Below are positions 10,401 through 22,900 of a stretch of DNA of 64,000 nt, piece after piece. A program made the translations under genes and the position numbers. This DNA is from Notospermus geniculatus. Lineage: Eukaryota > Nemertea > Pilidiophora > Heteronemertea > Lineidae. Position 1 is the first letter of the stretch. Each line of letters starts with the position of its first letter. The notes under the pieces are model-generated. The model was given only the letters and a program-made list of their open reading frames with translations, was not told the DNA's origin and made no database searches. Where the stretch lies: the NCBI GenBank assembly GCA_002633025.1, contig NMRB01000896.1, forward strand, positions 142,312-206,311, written 5' to 3'.

Positions 10401-13252
10401 CCGAAAATCTGACCCCTTTAGAGTCATGCTTGGCCTCAGGTTTACCTACCAGTGTCTAGATGGTGCTGCAAGTGATCGTTCATACCAAACATCCACGTTG
10501 TGTCTAAAAACGATTTTCCAGTTTCCTTGCTGCACTCTGGTGTTTATAAAGCGAACCAGTGTTCTGCACTGAATAAGCCTCAAAGAAGTTACCAGAGGTC
10601 ATTTGAAATGACATTTTATCTTTTTCAGTCAAATGACAGACTTTGAGGAAGTGACCTTAGAATACAGTGATGAGGAGCCTACGCCTTATGAAACTGTCAA
10701 GCTGCCTTACAAGGAGACAGCCTACGGCACTAGCCGGTGTTCCTGTAGTTGTCACGGAGCATCCGATGTGATGCGAAGGAAGACACATTGTCGGAAATGT
10801 GCTCTCACTGTACGTATGAGTAGTCTTCTCATCCTTGTTATGCTATGCGCACAAACTGACGAAAAATGCCCAGCCGCACTTTGCACCCGACAGCGTCATT
10901 TGAAATGGCACAGCCACAGAACTTTGTGGTGCACAGCTCTGCCATGTGGCTGTGCAGTATTCCCTAAATCCAAAATCTACGCCGTTTCAGATCATTGATG
11001 GTCAGCTCTGCTTAATGACAAAGAACCGAGGTCAGGGTGGTGCATCAGTGGTGGTGTTTACCAAACAGACCGACCCTGAACAGGAACTTGATGAAGATAG
11101 CCAACAGTCAGGCCCGTCAAGGAGGGCTAGCTTGGACTCCTCAGGACAGGGCCTCAGTGATATTGAGAATATGGAAGAGGGGGTGCCTGAACCTCATAGG
11201 AGAAAGGTATGTTGTGTAATCTTTGTGGTGCCGCTTTCATCAGCTGATTCTGTGATCCCTTGTATCACCATGTTTGTCAAGACGGTTGACGGATAATTTC
11301 CCAAAATCTAGCTTTCTACTTGACATCAAATGTCAAAACTGGTTAGCGCTATACTGGCCTTCACAGGGTCAGTGTGTGGGTGTGGGTTTGATCCAAAGGC
11401 CAGGACATGTACAAAAAAATAGCTGTGAAACAATTACAGTCTGTTGGATGAGACTGAGGCTCGGTTGCACCAGCTATACTCAAAGTTAAGTTTGAGGTTG
11501 ACCTCAACTAAGTAATATGATTTGCCATACAATTTGAGGTTGAGAACAACTTTGAGGTTAGCTTGAGCACAAAGTCGACCTTAAGTATGACTGCGGCAAC
11601 CGGGCCTGAAAGCCATGGTCCCTTGGATTTGAGTGTCTATGCCAGGGCAAGTACCGGTAAAACACCTCGCGTTGGTGGAGGACAGTAGCCTGTCATGGAC
11701 TCCATACCTCCTGGCAAAAGCCAACAGGTTCAGAAGCCATGTAAGTACTGGTAAGTAAGTAAATGTCTATCCCAGTTGAGCACCTTGTTCTTGAGTGCTG
11801 GTATGATAATGAAACCTTTATTGATCGTCTTTTTCAGAGGGCACATGGAAGTCACAAGGTACTAGCTGAACTCACAGATTCTTCTGATCAGGCGTCAAAT
11901 GAGACGATGGAACCAGGTTATTATGGTTTGGATAATCTACCAAGGAATAACACCAGTGGTAGCCTCGATGAAGAAGAGGATGATGATGACGTTGACGATG
12001 ATGATCTGGAAGATGACGATGATGAAGACGATGACGAAGATGTCCTTGCTGATGATGAGGATGAGACTAATGAAGATAAGGATGATATAAATGATGATGA
12101 CGACGATGATGTAGGTGATGATTTGGACAACATTGACGACAGCGATGATAATGACAATATTGATGATGACGATGACGACGACGATGAAGATGATGATTTT
12201 GATCCGTCTGCTTACATCGAAGAGGAAGAAAATGAAGAGAATCAATCAAGTGAGATCGCAGAATCTCCCGATAATTCAAAATCTGAATCGACACTGGTCG
12301 ATGATGAAAACTGCAATTCTACAGATGAGCAAGGGTCTATCTTAAAAGATGGTGCTAAAGGAAATCCTGAATCAAATGATATTGGCTCACCTGAAAATTC
12401 CAGCATGAATGTTGTGAATATGAATTCAAAGCGTAATGTATCCAGCACTGATGAGGCAAGTGAGGTGACTGATGGCAGCTCTGCGTCGGAGGTCACCAAA
12501 AAGACAGGTTGTGTTACAGAAAGGAGTGCACCCATAATGAGGTCTAATTCAGCAGCAGATGAAGACACAGTCAAAACCCATACCTTGAAAGACCAGAAGG
12601 ACAATAACACTTGGACTAGGTGGGTAATTGTTGGCTATCTAGGTTGGAGATTGTTTGGACTCCTCGCAGGGTACTGATGGATGCCTCGTTTAACATAGGT
12701 CATTGAACCATCTTTTTTGAAGATGGGGATTTGGCCCAGTGTTTAAGGCATGCTGCCCCTAGTGCTGGTGATTGATGCCTAATGTGAGGGTCCGTGGGTT
12801 CGAATCTGGTAGGAAGCTTTGTCTTTCACCTATGAAACCCGTTTCTATTTTCCTGTTTCTAAAAATTTTGCAATGGTAAAGTTTTGTGCAGATTCTATTG
12901 ATGCCTCTCCCATCTTCCATATTAATCATTTTGTACCTTTCAGGGATGAGGATACATTGATTCTTGAGACCTGTAAAAACAAAGGCCCAACCATACGCTC
13001 ATTCAGAATTGTAGCACATAAACTGAAACACAGAACAGCTGAGCAGGTAGGTGCTGTCAGTTCATGCAGTCCAGTTTCTGATTACGTTGAAGATCCAACC
13101 AAAAGTGTAGTTAGGCATAATTAGAAGAAAATAAATTAGTGTTAGTTGCCTATTTCATGCGACTGATGATCTAAGATTTCTTTGTTTCATTCTAGGTATC
13201 TGATCGCTTCAATCAGCTGCTCAATCAAAAGGCAACAGGAGGGTTCATTTAG
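7459..13252 (+). CDS. GON4L: GON4L-like transcriptional co-repressor, 3' exons (partial gene)
   Basis: Seven exons join in frame with GT-AG junctions: 7459-7611, 8239-8420, 10629-10809, 10991-11206, 11838-12619, 12944-13046 and 13196-13252 (TAG). They give about 557 C-terminal residues. The first exon could start at 7418 instead. Exons 1-3 encode paired-amphipathic-helix-like sequence (KPYPDLLLDF, SPGEALECG, LLRGHPHLLEEF), then DFEEV and a CSCSCHGAS cysteine cluster, as in vertebrate GON4L. Exon 5 is extremely acidic (Asp/Glu runs at about 11970-12240). The last three exons form a SANT/Myb domain (TWTRDEDTLILETC ... HRTAEQVSDRFNQLL) that ends almost at the stop. Vertebrate GON4L is a nuclear factor reported to act with YY1, SIN3A and HDAC1 in repression; that role is carried over by homology. 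The 5' part lies upstream of the window. Identification is firm; the first acceptor is the least certain point. Confidence 0.9.
8075..8206. mobile_element. Near-perfect palindromic MITE in a GON4L intron
   Basis: The ends TAAGAGCCATATTCATAAAGG and CCTTTATGAATTTGGCCCTTA are inverted copies. The arms continue through GTGTTTAAGACTTAGACGCG and its complement to a short centre around 8140. It lies just upstream of the exon at 8239. Confidence 0.85.
8860..9018. mobile_element. GGGGACCCTAGC-ended repeat, copy 1
   Basis: Ends GGGGACCCTAGCCC and GAGCTAGGATCCCC are inverted copies. The body contains CAATTTCCCACACAAAAGGC and GTGCTGCCCTCTA. A second copy in the opposite orientation is at 24700-24852 and a damaged one at 55890-56015. 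Confidence 0.75.
11457..11608. mobile_element. AGGCTCGGTTGC-ended MITE in a GON4L intron
   Basis: Left end AGGCTCGGTTGCACC and right end GCGGCAACCGGGCCT are imperfect inverted copies. The inside has repeated TTTGAGGTTGA motifs in both orientations. Non-coding. Confidence 0.6.
12730..12825 (+). mobile_element. tRNA-derived SINE head (Ser/Leu-like)
   Basis: TGGCCCAGTGTTTAAGGC resembles a pol III A box, and GTGGGTTCGAATCTGG is a good B box about 60 bases downstream. The spacing fits a class II tRNA (Ser/Leu). The acceptor stem does not close and the sequence sits in a GON4L intron, so I call a SINE or pseudo-tRNA and not a working tRNA gene. Confidence 0.55.
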
Positions 13253-13587
13253 TAGTACATGGGGAAACCTAAAGGTGGCACCAGTTTTGTCAACAAGTCA
13301 GTCGGCACCATTTGTGACTGGTGTAGTAGTGCCTGGTGGCCCCGTTTCTCAGTATTTCCTCTCATCGTATGGGTTGGCCTACACTGGGAAACGAGACTGA
13401 CAGATTTCTCTGTGTTTGAGATGACACAGATCATGCACACACAATGGAAATCCCAGGAGTGGTGCAAACTTTGTTAAAAGCCAGCACTCCATTGCATCCA
13501 TCACCATTTAATGCATTGTATGTGAATTGTGAGTGATGGTTCATGGTGAGACTCTAGGCCTATTGTATTCTTTAATTTATTTTTGTA

Positions 13588-13593
13588 AATAAA
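13588..13593 (+). terminator. GON4L poly(A) signal
   Basis: A canonical AATAAA lies 335 bases after the GON4L stop codon, within TGTAAATAAAGCTGTG. It implies a 3' UTR of about 13253-13610. No competing canonical signal occurs between the stop and this point. Confidence 0.7.
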
Positions 13594-14787
13594 GCTGTGT
13601 GAATTTTGAAGAAATCATCTTTCGTCTTTTGTGTCATTTCACGTCTAATCCTTGTTGTAAACATGTACAATGTGTCTTCTTTCTCTTTCTCTTGCTCTAT
13701 CTCTCTCCATCTTCCGTGTGTCTGTATGTCTGTCTGTCGATGCGTCCGTCCGTCCATCTCTGTCTCTCTCCACCGTTTGTCTCTCCCGGGTGAGAAAAGC
13801 GATGGTTATGCAGTGGTCAAAGTAAAACGTGTATCCCCACCCCCATCAGGGATCACCACTAACTCATGATGGTCCATTGGCTGCTGTAGTTGTTCTACAG
13901 TAAGGCTAGCATCTGTATCTTTTCGTATGTGGGTCTGATAAAAGTGGTGAACTGCATAAACTTCTTTCTTCAAAAATTTTCCTGTTCACGGAATAAATGT
14001 CCAAGTGGGGGTAATATGCTGATACTGGTAACAGTAAAAGTAGCCATGGAATGAAATGGGAATTTGGGTCAAAATCTGATGATCTAGTTTATCTGTTTAT
14101 AGGTAAAGATTAAAAATCAAGGAATTGATGGTGTGTACTGATTCTCGACCAAGTTATTTCATGAATTGAGGAAGTCATCTCATATGTAGGTTAATTCAAT
14201 CTGATTCATTCATTCACAAAATACAATCTCAGTTGATCTTGCGGAAATTGATTTGGACATTATCAGTTACTTCTGTAGCAGAATGGTGTTGATGTTTACA
14301 AATTGTGGGTGAGATTGATTTTCCTATAAGTACCGTACTGTTAACCAAGTGCTGCCTCCTTGAATATGGGGCTACTGATGGGTCCTCAAAAAAGTTTGTT
14401 CCTTGTCAAACCAATCTTCTTGCTGCGGAACTAAATTCCAAACGAATAAACTTTTTTTATTTTACTGGGAATTACGAGAACGAATGTACACTTGGCTGGA
14501 AAAAGCTGCAAAGGATATGCTTTTACAAAGTCTATACTTACATTTATTCAACAATATTATTTACATGACTAGTTTTTCTACATCCTTTCATACAATGATT
14601 TGATGATAGGGAATGGCGTGTCAATCTGGACTGAGAAATACTTCGAAAATTTCCACTTATGCCTACAGTTCTTAGAGTGAATGGCAATAAGAGGCACACC
14701 AAAACCACTATCACATGACCTTGACTATAGCATTTTCAGGCAGCATATTTCTGACAGAGCAACAGAATAACGACGTCCCATTATCAT

Positions 14788-14905
14788 TAGTGAGGTTAAA
14801 CGTCACACATTCATAATCTGTCCTGGGGCGGGAAGTTGAACGCAATGTGACGTCAGTCGTTACCCCGTATCGTTTACGTTTATCACTCATTTTCATAACC
14901 TCACT
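14788..14905. mobile_element. TA-flanked MITE, AGTGAGGTTA ends
   Basis: Ends TTAGTGAGGTTA and TAACCTCACTA are inverted and TA-flanked. Inside is CGTTTACGTTTATCACTCATT, which also occurs beside the MITE at 46545. Confidence 0.65.
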
Positions 14906-15172
14906 ATTATTGCTACCATTCGGCCGTCATTTCCCAACTCTTCAGCATTAAAAAGAGTGTATCATGCTAACATTCTTTCACAATAAATTCCACTTGCCTC
15001 CAGACAAAGACCCCTTCATCCTACAACAGCCTTACAAATGAAAATGAAATAAATAAAACTGTACAATTTTTCTACAGTAACAAGCTCCTGATACAGTGAT
15101 AGAAGTATGTTGCAGTGCATCACTTCGATTAAAATGCCAGACGGATACAAGTTTAACCACCTCTTTGAATAA

Positions 15173-15318
15173 TAGAGAGGTTTAGAAATCAAAGATAAAC
15201 GCCACTTTACGACAACGTTATTTTTCATACTGCACATTAACCAGATTTTATATAGCATTTTCGGTACAAAAATAACGTTAACGTTTACGTTCTTCGTTTG
15301 ATTTCTAAACCTCCGTAA
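15173..15318. mobile_element. TA-flanked MITE, GAGGTTTAGAAATCAAA family, copy 1
   Basis: Ends GAGAGGTTTAGAAATCAAA and TTTGATTTCTAAACCTCCGTA are inverted. The centre contains CTTTACGACAACGTTATTTTTC and TTTCGGTACAAAA, shared with 46545-46701. Confidence 0.8.
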
Positions 15319-16526
15319 TATATACGGTCAAGATCTCCAGTGAGAGCTCCGTGCCTTGTTGATCTTTGGTACGTTTAAAAAGACACATCTAAAGGAGCCA
15401 AGTATTATCGTAACGAAAGAAATGTTTAACATTGATATCTTCCCTTTGGACACGCCCTTCAAAAGCACAATCATGATACAATTTTAATACTGCACATTCT
15501 CCAAGGCTTTATATTGAAATGATATTCAAAATGTAATTTGAGACAGATATTTCCCCCTCAGCTATGCAAAATACGTTCCACGAGGCAGATTAGAACACAA
15601 AATGGAGAAAGTTTATGACTCAAGTCCTGTCAGCTTTCTTTTGCTCAGTTTTTGCTTTACCCCCTTTGCATCCAGAACTACATGTACGCGCCGGCGCTCC
15701 CTTCCGTCGCCGCATTTTACAAAGGGAGTGAGCGCTAAGAACCTGCGATATTTTCGAGATGCTCTACGGGGTATCCTAAAATAACTGAGACTTGGCTGTT
15801 TTTGGAACACGTGAATGCCTCGGGAGTACGACTTTGGCCATGAAATGCAAAACCCCATGACTGTTGTGGGCATTGGATATCTTTTTATAGACACCAACTA
15901 CGTCTGGCAGTACTGTATCAGCGATGTAAGAATCTCAAAAACAGGGAAGGTCTCAATCTGAGATGAGAACATCGTCGTCATTCTGCTCCAGTCTGTGTAA
16001 CTTTTAATAGACTGTCGTTGGCGGCTTTTCATCAGTCGTGTCATTCACATCTAAGCACATTATCATGATGGGTGAAAGTTCATAATTTCTTGCTCACTTG
16101 TAGAATTTTGGCCAATGTAGGAGATGTCCATAAGTTATATACCGTAGCTGACCATGAGTCCTCAACATGTAGGATGGCAGTGGCTTACATCGGCATGTCT
16201 TGCAGCCCCTTCGATTGTGATGATAACCAAGGACACACTGATTCGTGCACGTGATTTTGGGACACCCTTGAAATCACAAAAAAGACGTATTATTTTAAAG
16301 AAAGAATTTGAGAAATTTGTACATGGAGTTCATAAGCACACGAGGGAACGCCATTGCTTTGGCTACTAGGAGCAATGCGCAGTGGTTTGGTATAATTCAA
16401 ACATCCGAGCATTGAATTACCAGCAGTGAGAGCAGTGGGTCCCTTCATGGCGTTGGAAACATTCCCACATACATGTAGGTATAAATTTCATTTCTGCTAA
16501 GAATCGTTACCAATGAGCAATAAGAT

Positions 16527-16930
16527 TAGTGAGGTTTCGCGCAAATCTGACGAAACACGAAGTACGAAATACGAAATTCAACTTTATTTCCAGGACCTAA
16601 TGTATTTTTGGAGATGGTACCACAAATGTCCCTGCTGCCAGTGCGTCTTTTTGCATGTCATGCAAGACCGAAAGAGTCTTACATGACTTGCATCTTGAAT
16701 TTTTAAATTTCTACTTCGTATCTACGAAGTGGAAGTGGAAACGAAAGATAAATTTCAAAGTTAAATATACACCGTAACTCTATCGTTCTAACGTCATACG
16801 CTAAAAGATGCTCTTGCAGCAGGCGATATTTGTGGTACCAACCATTTCCTGAAATACATTACGTCATGGAGATGGAGTCCAATTTCGTATTTCGTACTTC
16901 GTGTTCCGTCAGATTTGCGAAACCTCACTA
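16527..16930. mobile_element. TA-flanked MITE, AGTGAGGTTTCGCAAATC family, full-length copy
   Basis: About 400 bases with long inverted ends: AGTGAGGTTTCGC...AAATCTGACGAAACACGAAG on the left and its complement ending GCGAAACCTCACTA on the right. Internal landmarks GGTACCACAAATGTCCCTGC and CTAACGTCATACGCTAAAAG mark further copies. It ends 63 bases downstream of the antistasin-like stop codon. Confidence 0.85.
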
Positions 16931-16993
16931 TTGCCATCACCTCACCACACCGAAGATAACATTGAATCCATTTACTTTTGGGGTTGTAACACA

Positions 16994-19900
16994 TTAAGCA
17001 GTAAACGTTTTTTGATCCATTTCTTGATTTGATAACTTACATGGTTTGCATTTGCATATTGGACAGCCATCTTCTCCAATCTGGAAGCCATTCGTACAAA
17101 GTTTAGCACATATCACACATCTTTGTTCCATCTGTTCTGTTGGTAATGGAGTGGGAAGAGCTGAAAAGAGAAAAACAATAAATACACTTTTACTTTTGTA
17201 AGCAAAATATTCTTATCTGGTTTATTGCAACTGAAAAATCATTCAGTATCAAAAATATCTGCGGTGGGTGTTGGTTCGGTAGAGAGAGAAGCTAGGGCTA
17301 TTGAGAACCAGGATCTCAGTCTCGTTCCAATCGCCGTTAGTTCCGTTCCGCATTTTATGATGGCTCCACTAACGTCTCTGGAACCAATACTTCGCCGGTT
17401 TCGCAAGAATCTTGTTAAAACTTTTATTCGCCAATTTTATACCAAAATATTGACAACAGTATTTAGCTAGATGTAAAACAAAGTCACACAGTTGAAAAGT
17501 TGTGGAAAAGAGCAAAAAATCTCGCTAGAATGAACTATTATTCTTAGAACTATTTTACGAGGAAGGCGGTGATGCGGCTCGGTGTTCCGTCTAAATCCTG
17601 CCACGTTTTAGATGCCACTGAATCTATGAACCAATGGGAAGGCGTATATCGCAGAGCACGTGTATTTGCAAGTTAATGTAAACATCATGTGTGCCCTCGC
17701 TTCAACCATCATTTCGAACGATTTTCATTTAATCAGGAGGTTTTGTCTTGTATAATCTAAATGGATATTATATTCGAAACACACGTGGATGAATGGATGA
17801 CGCAGGTAAGTTTATTAGGCCCGGATAAGCTCGAATTCGAACATTTAATCGAGCTGTACGCGTCTGTACATTTTTGTACACAGCGATGCATGGGGAAAAG
17901 TGACTCGATAAAACATTCGTTTTCAACCCCTGCCTAGGCCTAAATCACATTTTTATCTGTTGTTATAGAAGTTACTAATCTAAGAGGGCTAACACATGTC
18001 GATTCAGTTGTTGACATGTACAGAAAACCATTATTTCGGTGTGTTTTGTTCACGTCGTCTGCTAAGTCCTCCGCGCAAATAGTACCGGTTTGGGTGCAGT
18101 GTCACTATATCGGAAGAATGGAGATAGGTGGCGCTGTGAGGAGTTTGCCAGGATCTTTCAATTGTTGCAATATGGCCGCCATAGGAGCCATGTTGAATTT
18201 CACGTGTCTGGAATTGGGATCGTGTGTAAACGTCGTGAGCTCCAAATTCGATTTTGAGTTACATGTAGTTCATGACTTACTTTTTTACCTGTTCATATAC
18301 AATACCACTAAATGATTTAACTACTAAAATAAGTCACTGTGAGAAGAATGAGTTTTGACCAAATTGAAAAGTGATTTAACAGTGGAAATCAAAGGTAGAA
18401 CTGTCTCCAAATTATAGTTTTTTTTCATGTGGACTGTTTGGAATCATATAGCAGGGGCGGATACAGAGGGGGGTTCTGGGGGTTGGAACCCCCCCGTCGG
18501 CGACCAAAGATAATATTTTTTTATCGCTTAACAGAAAAAAAATCTCGCTTCTAGCATAGCGCCCGCCAGTGTATCTGATGTAATCATGATGTATTGTGTA
18601 CTGTTTCGAAATACATGTATCTAAAGGCCTGTGTACACCATCAACATTTTCAAAACATTTCTGCGACAAAACATCTTGAAAACTGTTTTCGAATTGTTGC
18701 GGCTTGTTTCAGCGTTGCTCTACACTCTGCAACATTATCAAAACATGTTTTCAAATTGTTTTGCCAAAATTTCAGGTCCAGTCCACACTGTGCAACAAAC
18801 AGAAACCAACGGTATTTTGGAAGTGTTGCAATTGGATGTTTTTTTAAAAGATGATGTTTTGGAAATGTTAATGGTGTAGATAGGCCTTAATTAGAGGTGT
18901 GGCATCGGACTTTCTCAACCTCAGATGCCGGGAGATCGCTTCTCAGAGCTTCTGATTTACAAAATTTTCCTGGGGGAGGTCCCCCAGACCCCCGCCAAAT
19001 CGGCGCCAGTGAAGCGCATGGCTTCCGCACGTGCGAGTCCGGTGACCTCTACCTTCAGAACCCACCCGCTCGAGAAAATCCTGGATCCGCCCCTGATATA
19101 GGGCTTTCCGTATTGACAGCAAATCAGCGAGATTTTTATGACCTTTGCTTAATTGAAGTAAAATTGATATGCTGTGCTTTTTGAAGTTGAACATGAAGTA
19201 CCCACTGACGAAGTCATTGCATCGGATTTCATCTTTACATTGTAGCCATTTGATGTGGTTGATGCAAAATTATAGCTTTTTCGTAAGTTATTGGTTGTTC
19301 TTGATGCAGAAGTAATGATTATAAAAAAGCCACTGCGTTGAACAGTGCAATCACGAGTGAACACGAAGAAAAACAAATTCACCTTCTTTTAACAGCAGTA
19401 AGGGGAAGTCCTTTGGTAGAATAATTGTATGGTTTTACCACTAATAGTGACGTGGGTCAGACAGACTTGACACATCAGGAAGAAGTCTTATCCCATGGAG
19501 TGCCATTTTTACTGCTAATGTATGTGATTAGAAACCATCAACAGAAAACCACTTTTCTAGACAAAGTGGCCGAAGTTGATAAGGTTATAAGAAAAGGGTT
19601 ATTTTCTGAAGTGTAACGTCACAGAATTTGATAAGCAACAATTACCAACCATTACCATTACCATTTTCCTAGTGAATGGAGTTAAAAAAGAACTGTTTCA
19701 GTGGAAAGGTGCCACAACAGTCTTCTAGAAGTGCAGAGAGATACCTTCCGAGTACGCTATCTCAGACAGTGAGACGGTGAGCTTTAATCCAGCCGGGCAA
19801 CAATCTTAAAGAGCGTCTATCAAAGTTTATTGATATAAATTGATGAGACCGCCTGAAAGGAACCAGGCAAACAGTCTTGCTATTCGCATGAATCTTTTTG

Positions 19901-22900
19901 GACGGTGTATCCACCAAAATCGCAGCTGTAAGGTCGTAGAGGGTCTGGCATTGCACCGGGTCCAACTTCTCCTGTGCTGTTGTGTTGGTGATGATCGGCA
20001 TTCCTGACCACGCAGCATCTTCGAATCATAGTCCTGACACTGACGCTTTTGATGATAATGTTGGAGGAGCTAGATCCCAGTGGCAAAGCCAGGTCTCTGT
20101 GACCTTACAACTGCGATTTTGCTGTCTGTACAATGTTATATATAAACTAGGATGGTGATATTGGACTTAATAGGCCTGTTTTTATTTTTCTCGTAGGCCC
20201 TACTCTTTTTTTTCTTATTTCTTTTTTCCTTCGTTTTTCTTGTAATCGGTTAGTAATTCTTACAAAAGACTTGTTTTCCAACTGTGCACTGGCATCAGTT
20301 CAAGTCTTGTGATTTTCTGAATCAACTTGCAATAGGAGCTGTCAGCGAGTTGACCACTAGGTGTCACTAGTGCCCAATTCAATGCATCTAGCGGACCCAG
20401 TCATTATCGATCGAGCAGCGATCATAATAGATTTCCTGTACATTTGGTCCGCTAAGACTGTGCTGCCATCTGTTAGCAATATGCGCGGCTGACTGCTCCT
20501 ATTGGTTAATTGTCCAACGTATATAAGTGAGGAGTGGTTTAAACGAACTAATGAAGGCATCAAAGCATTGTCCAACGTTTAGTTAATGATAGGCTATTCT
20601 AATAGGTTCTCGATTGATTTTCCGGTTACCTGAAATGATCGCATTAAGGAGAACTGTAAAGGTTCTTCCGGTTGGAAAAAGTGAATCTTTGCCTTTAATG
20701 TCGCCAGCGTGACGAAGAAACCTAGCGGGACGGATTAGACAGTTAAAGTTTACTGTCAGAAAAATTAGAAATTTCACACAACAGTGACAGAGCAAAACAT
20801 CGGTTTTAAGTACATGTAAAATTGCAGTTTTTAATGGCAGGTGTTCATTATTTTTGTGGCAATTTTTTAGGGCACTCATGAACTTTTCTTCGTTTGGAAA
20901 AGTGAACATCTGTGCAAATAATCACAGATGAAGGATTTAAAAGAAGATCATAAGTTCCTGGGTTAAAGACTAGAGAGAAGTTAGTCGGTGGCGGGACACG
21001 TTTCGTTCAGTTCTAACGTTGTGCTTCGTGGTGCTGAAAGTTAAAGCGAATCGAAATCGAAAAAATTTGATTTAGAAATAGAATTTGAAAGGGGACGAAT
21101 TTTCGGGAAAAAATGTAAACAAACTTCTCCAGAATGTCAACAAAGAAATTTTCGTGCATTCTGATTGGCTGAATTTTGTGTTTACAAACACCAGCCAAAT
21201 GTAAACAAAATCCGCTTTCGATTCGCTTTAACTTGTCCATGATCCGATCCGAATTACCTCACACGTCGTCTTGGCTTTCTTTGATGTTTATTTACAATTA
21301 TTGGTTTCTACACTTACTGAATGAAGATACTTATTGTTTAAGGTACTATTGAAGGTACTTATTGTTAATTGGATTTTGTGTCTGAAAGTTCATGTAGGCG
21401 CTCCTCCACGCACGAGAGAGTTTTCCTGTGCGTTGATTTGGCGGTCCGTGGTCAATTCACAACATTTGGTTTGTTAGTCCATGCATGCCCAGTGTCCTGG
21501 GGTTGGGTTGCCCATAGAGCCGAGAGAACAGATGTTACATCTGCCAGTGTTTCCCTGTGTCAGTGTTCCCCCTTTCCTTATGTTTGCGAAACGCTGGCAG
21601 ATAGATCGACACGTTTCTCTGTTTCCTCTGCTGTCAAGTCAGCTTATTCCGTCAGACATTACGAGGGGAACACTAACAGATGGAGAACATTCAAAAACGT
21701 TACACCGGCGCGCTGTACCTGAAATATTTGGTTGCCATAGGCTAGCCTATCAGTATCTGGTTATGTGAGCATGACGTACAGAGGTTCTTCACGTGACGTC
21801 ACACCCTAATTAGCACAGAATTCATAGGCCATATTGGCCGTCAGTGTCAATGGGGTTTACTGAAAGAAATCAGATTTTAACTGGAATATTTTCCAAAACT
21901 ACCTTTAGTCTCACCATTTCAGTTTCTTAATAGGCCTACATGTATATGATTTGTTAAATAAAATCACATGTTCTACAGCAGTCTGATGATTGAATGACAC
22001 CTGTCAGTTGTAAAAACCTTCTCATAATCCAAAGACATTTGCAGTATCTTTCAAGGCAATGCAATAACTACAGTGAATTTATGAATGGAAATCTAGTTGA
22101 AATGTTCTGGTACGGTATCTCGTCTGCTTCTTGGTTTCACAGTTAGTATTTTTCAATGAATATCTCCAGGAGACCTGTTTTAAAATTCTCTCTGTTGGTT
22201 TACCTTTCTAAAGAACATCATAGGATATGTTCTCTGGATTAAACCACTGTACATTCTTATCTCAAATTTGAAAGGTAATAGGCATTTAACCTCTCAATTT
22301 CCTGTCAAAATAATGCTTGAACTTCTGTAGGTATGATAAGATGAGTATAAGTAAGATCGACTCGCTGCAACTTATCAGCATTTTCGTCAAGAATATCAGC
22401 CTCTCTATGGGAATTCTCCATCCTCTTTCCGGTGTGATTTGCGCCACCTTCTCCTCCCACGCAGCGTGGAATAGTAACTCCTGTTTCTAAAAATAGCGCA
22501 GAATCGTGGCAGACACCAATAAGCAAGCTGTCGTACTTATCGGAAAAATCTCTTGAATTCTCTTTTCAAACAAGTGGCACCTGCTTTAGCAGGAAAGCAT
22601 TTTTTGTTTATGATATTGGCATATGATAATCTTTACGTTATTCTGTACTTAACTATACAACATTCTTTTTGGCCACTCGTCAAAATTTCATGAGAGCGCT
22701 TGTGGGTGGAAACTGACCTAGATATCCGTGAGCCAAACTTTTTTATTCGAGTTCATTCATGATATGGTTGGGTCCTAAGGTAATAATATTTCAAAAACCG
22801 GCGTAAAGTGCCCTACATAACCAGTCTAGCTTACTTCCATTCATGTGGTTTCATTCAGTAAAGTGGTATCATAGTAAATACCACCGAAGAGCTGCCATTC

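Larger units (their letters stand above)
13611..16526. other. Intergenic stretch without a recognisable gene
   Basis: Apart from the two MITEs listed and a TCTGTCTG/CCGTC-rich tract at about 13680-13780, I see no conserved reading frame, RNA gene or promoter here. Short open frames look random. Confidence 0.5.

Noticed and set aside
11921-12610. Long antisense and frame-shifted open frames opposite the acidic GON4L exon
   Set aside because: They are shadows of the GAT/GAC-rich coding exon (poly-Ser, poly-Ile or Met-rich translations) with no splice or homology support.
12730-12825. Functional tRNA gene
   Set aside because: A and B boxes are present, but the acceptor stem does not close and there is no T-run terminator; SINE is the better call.
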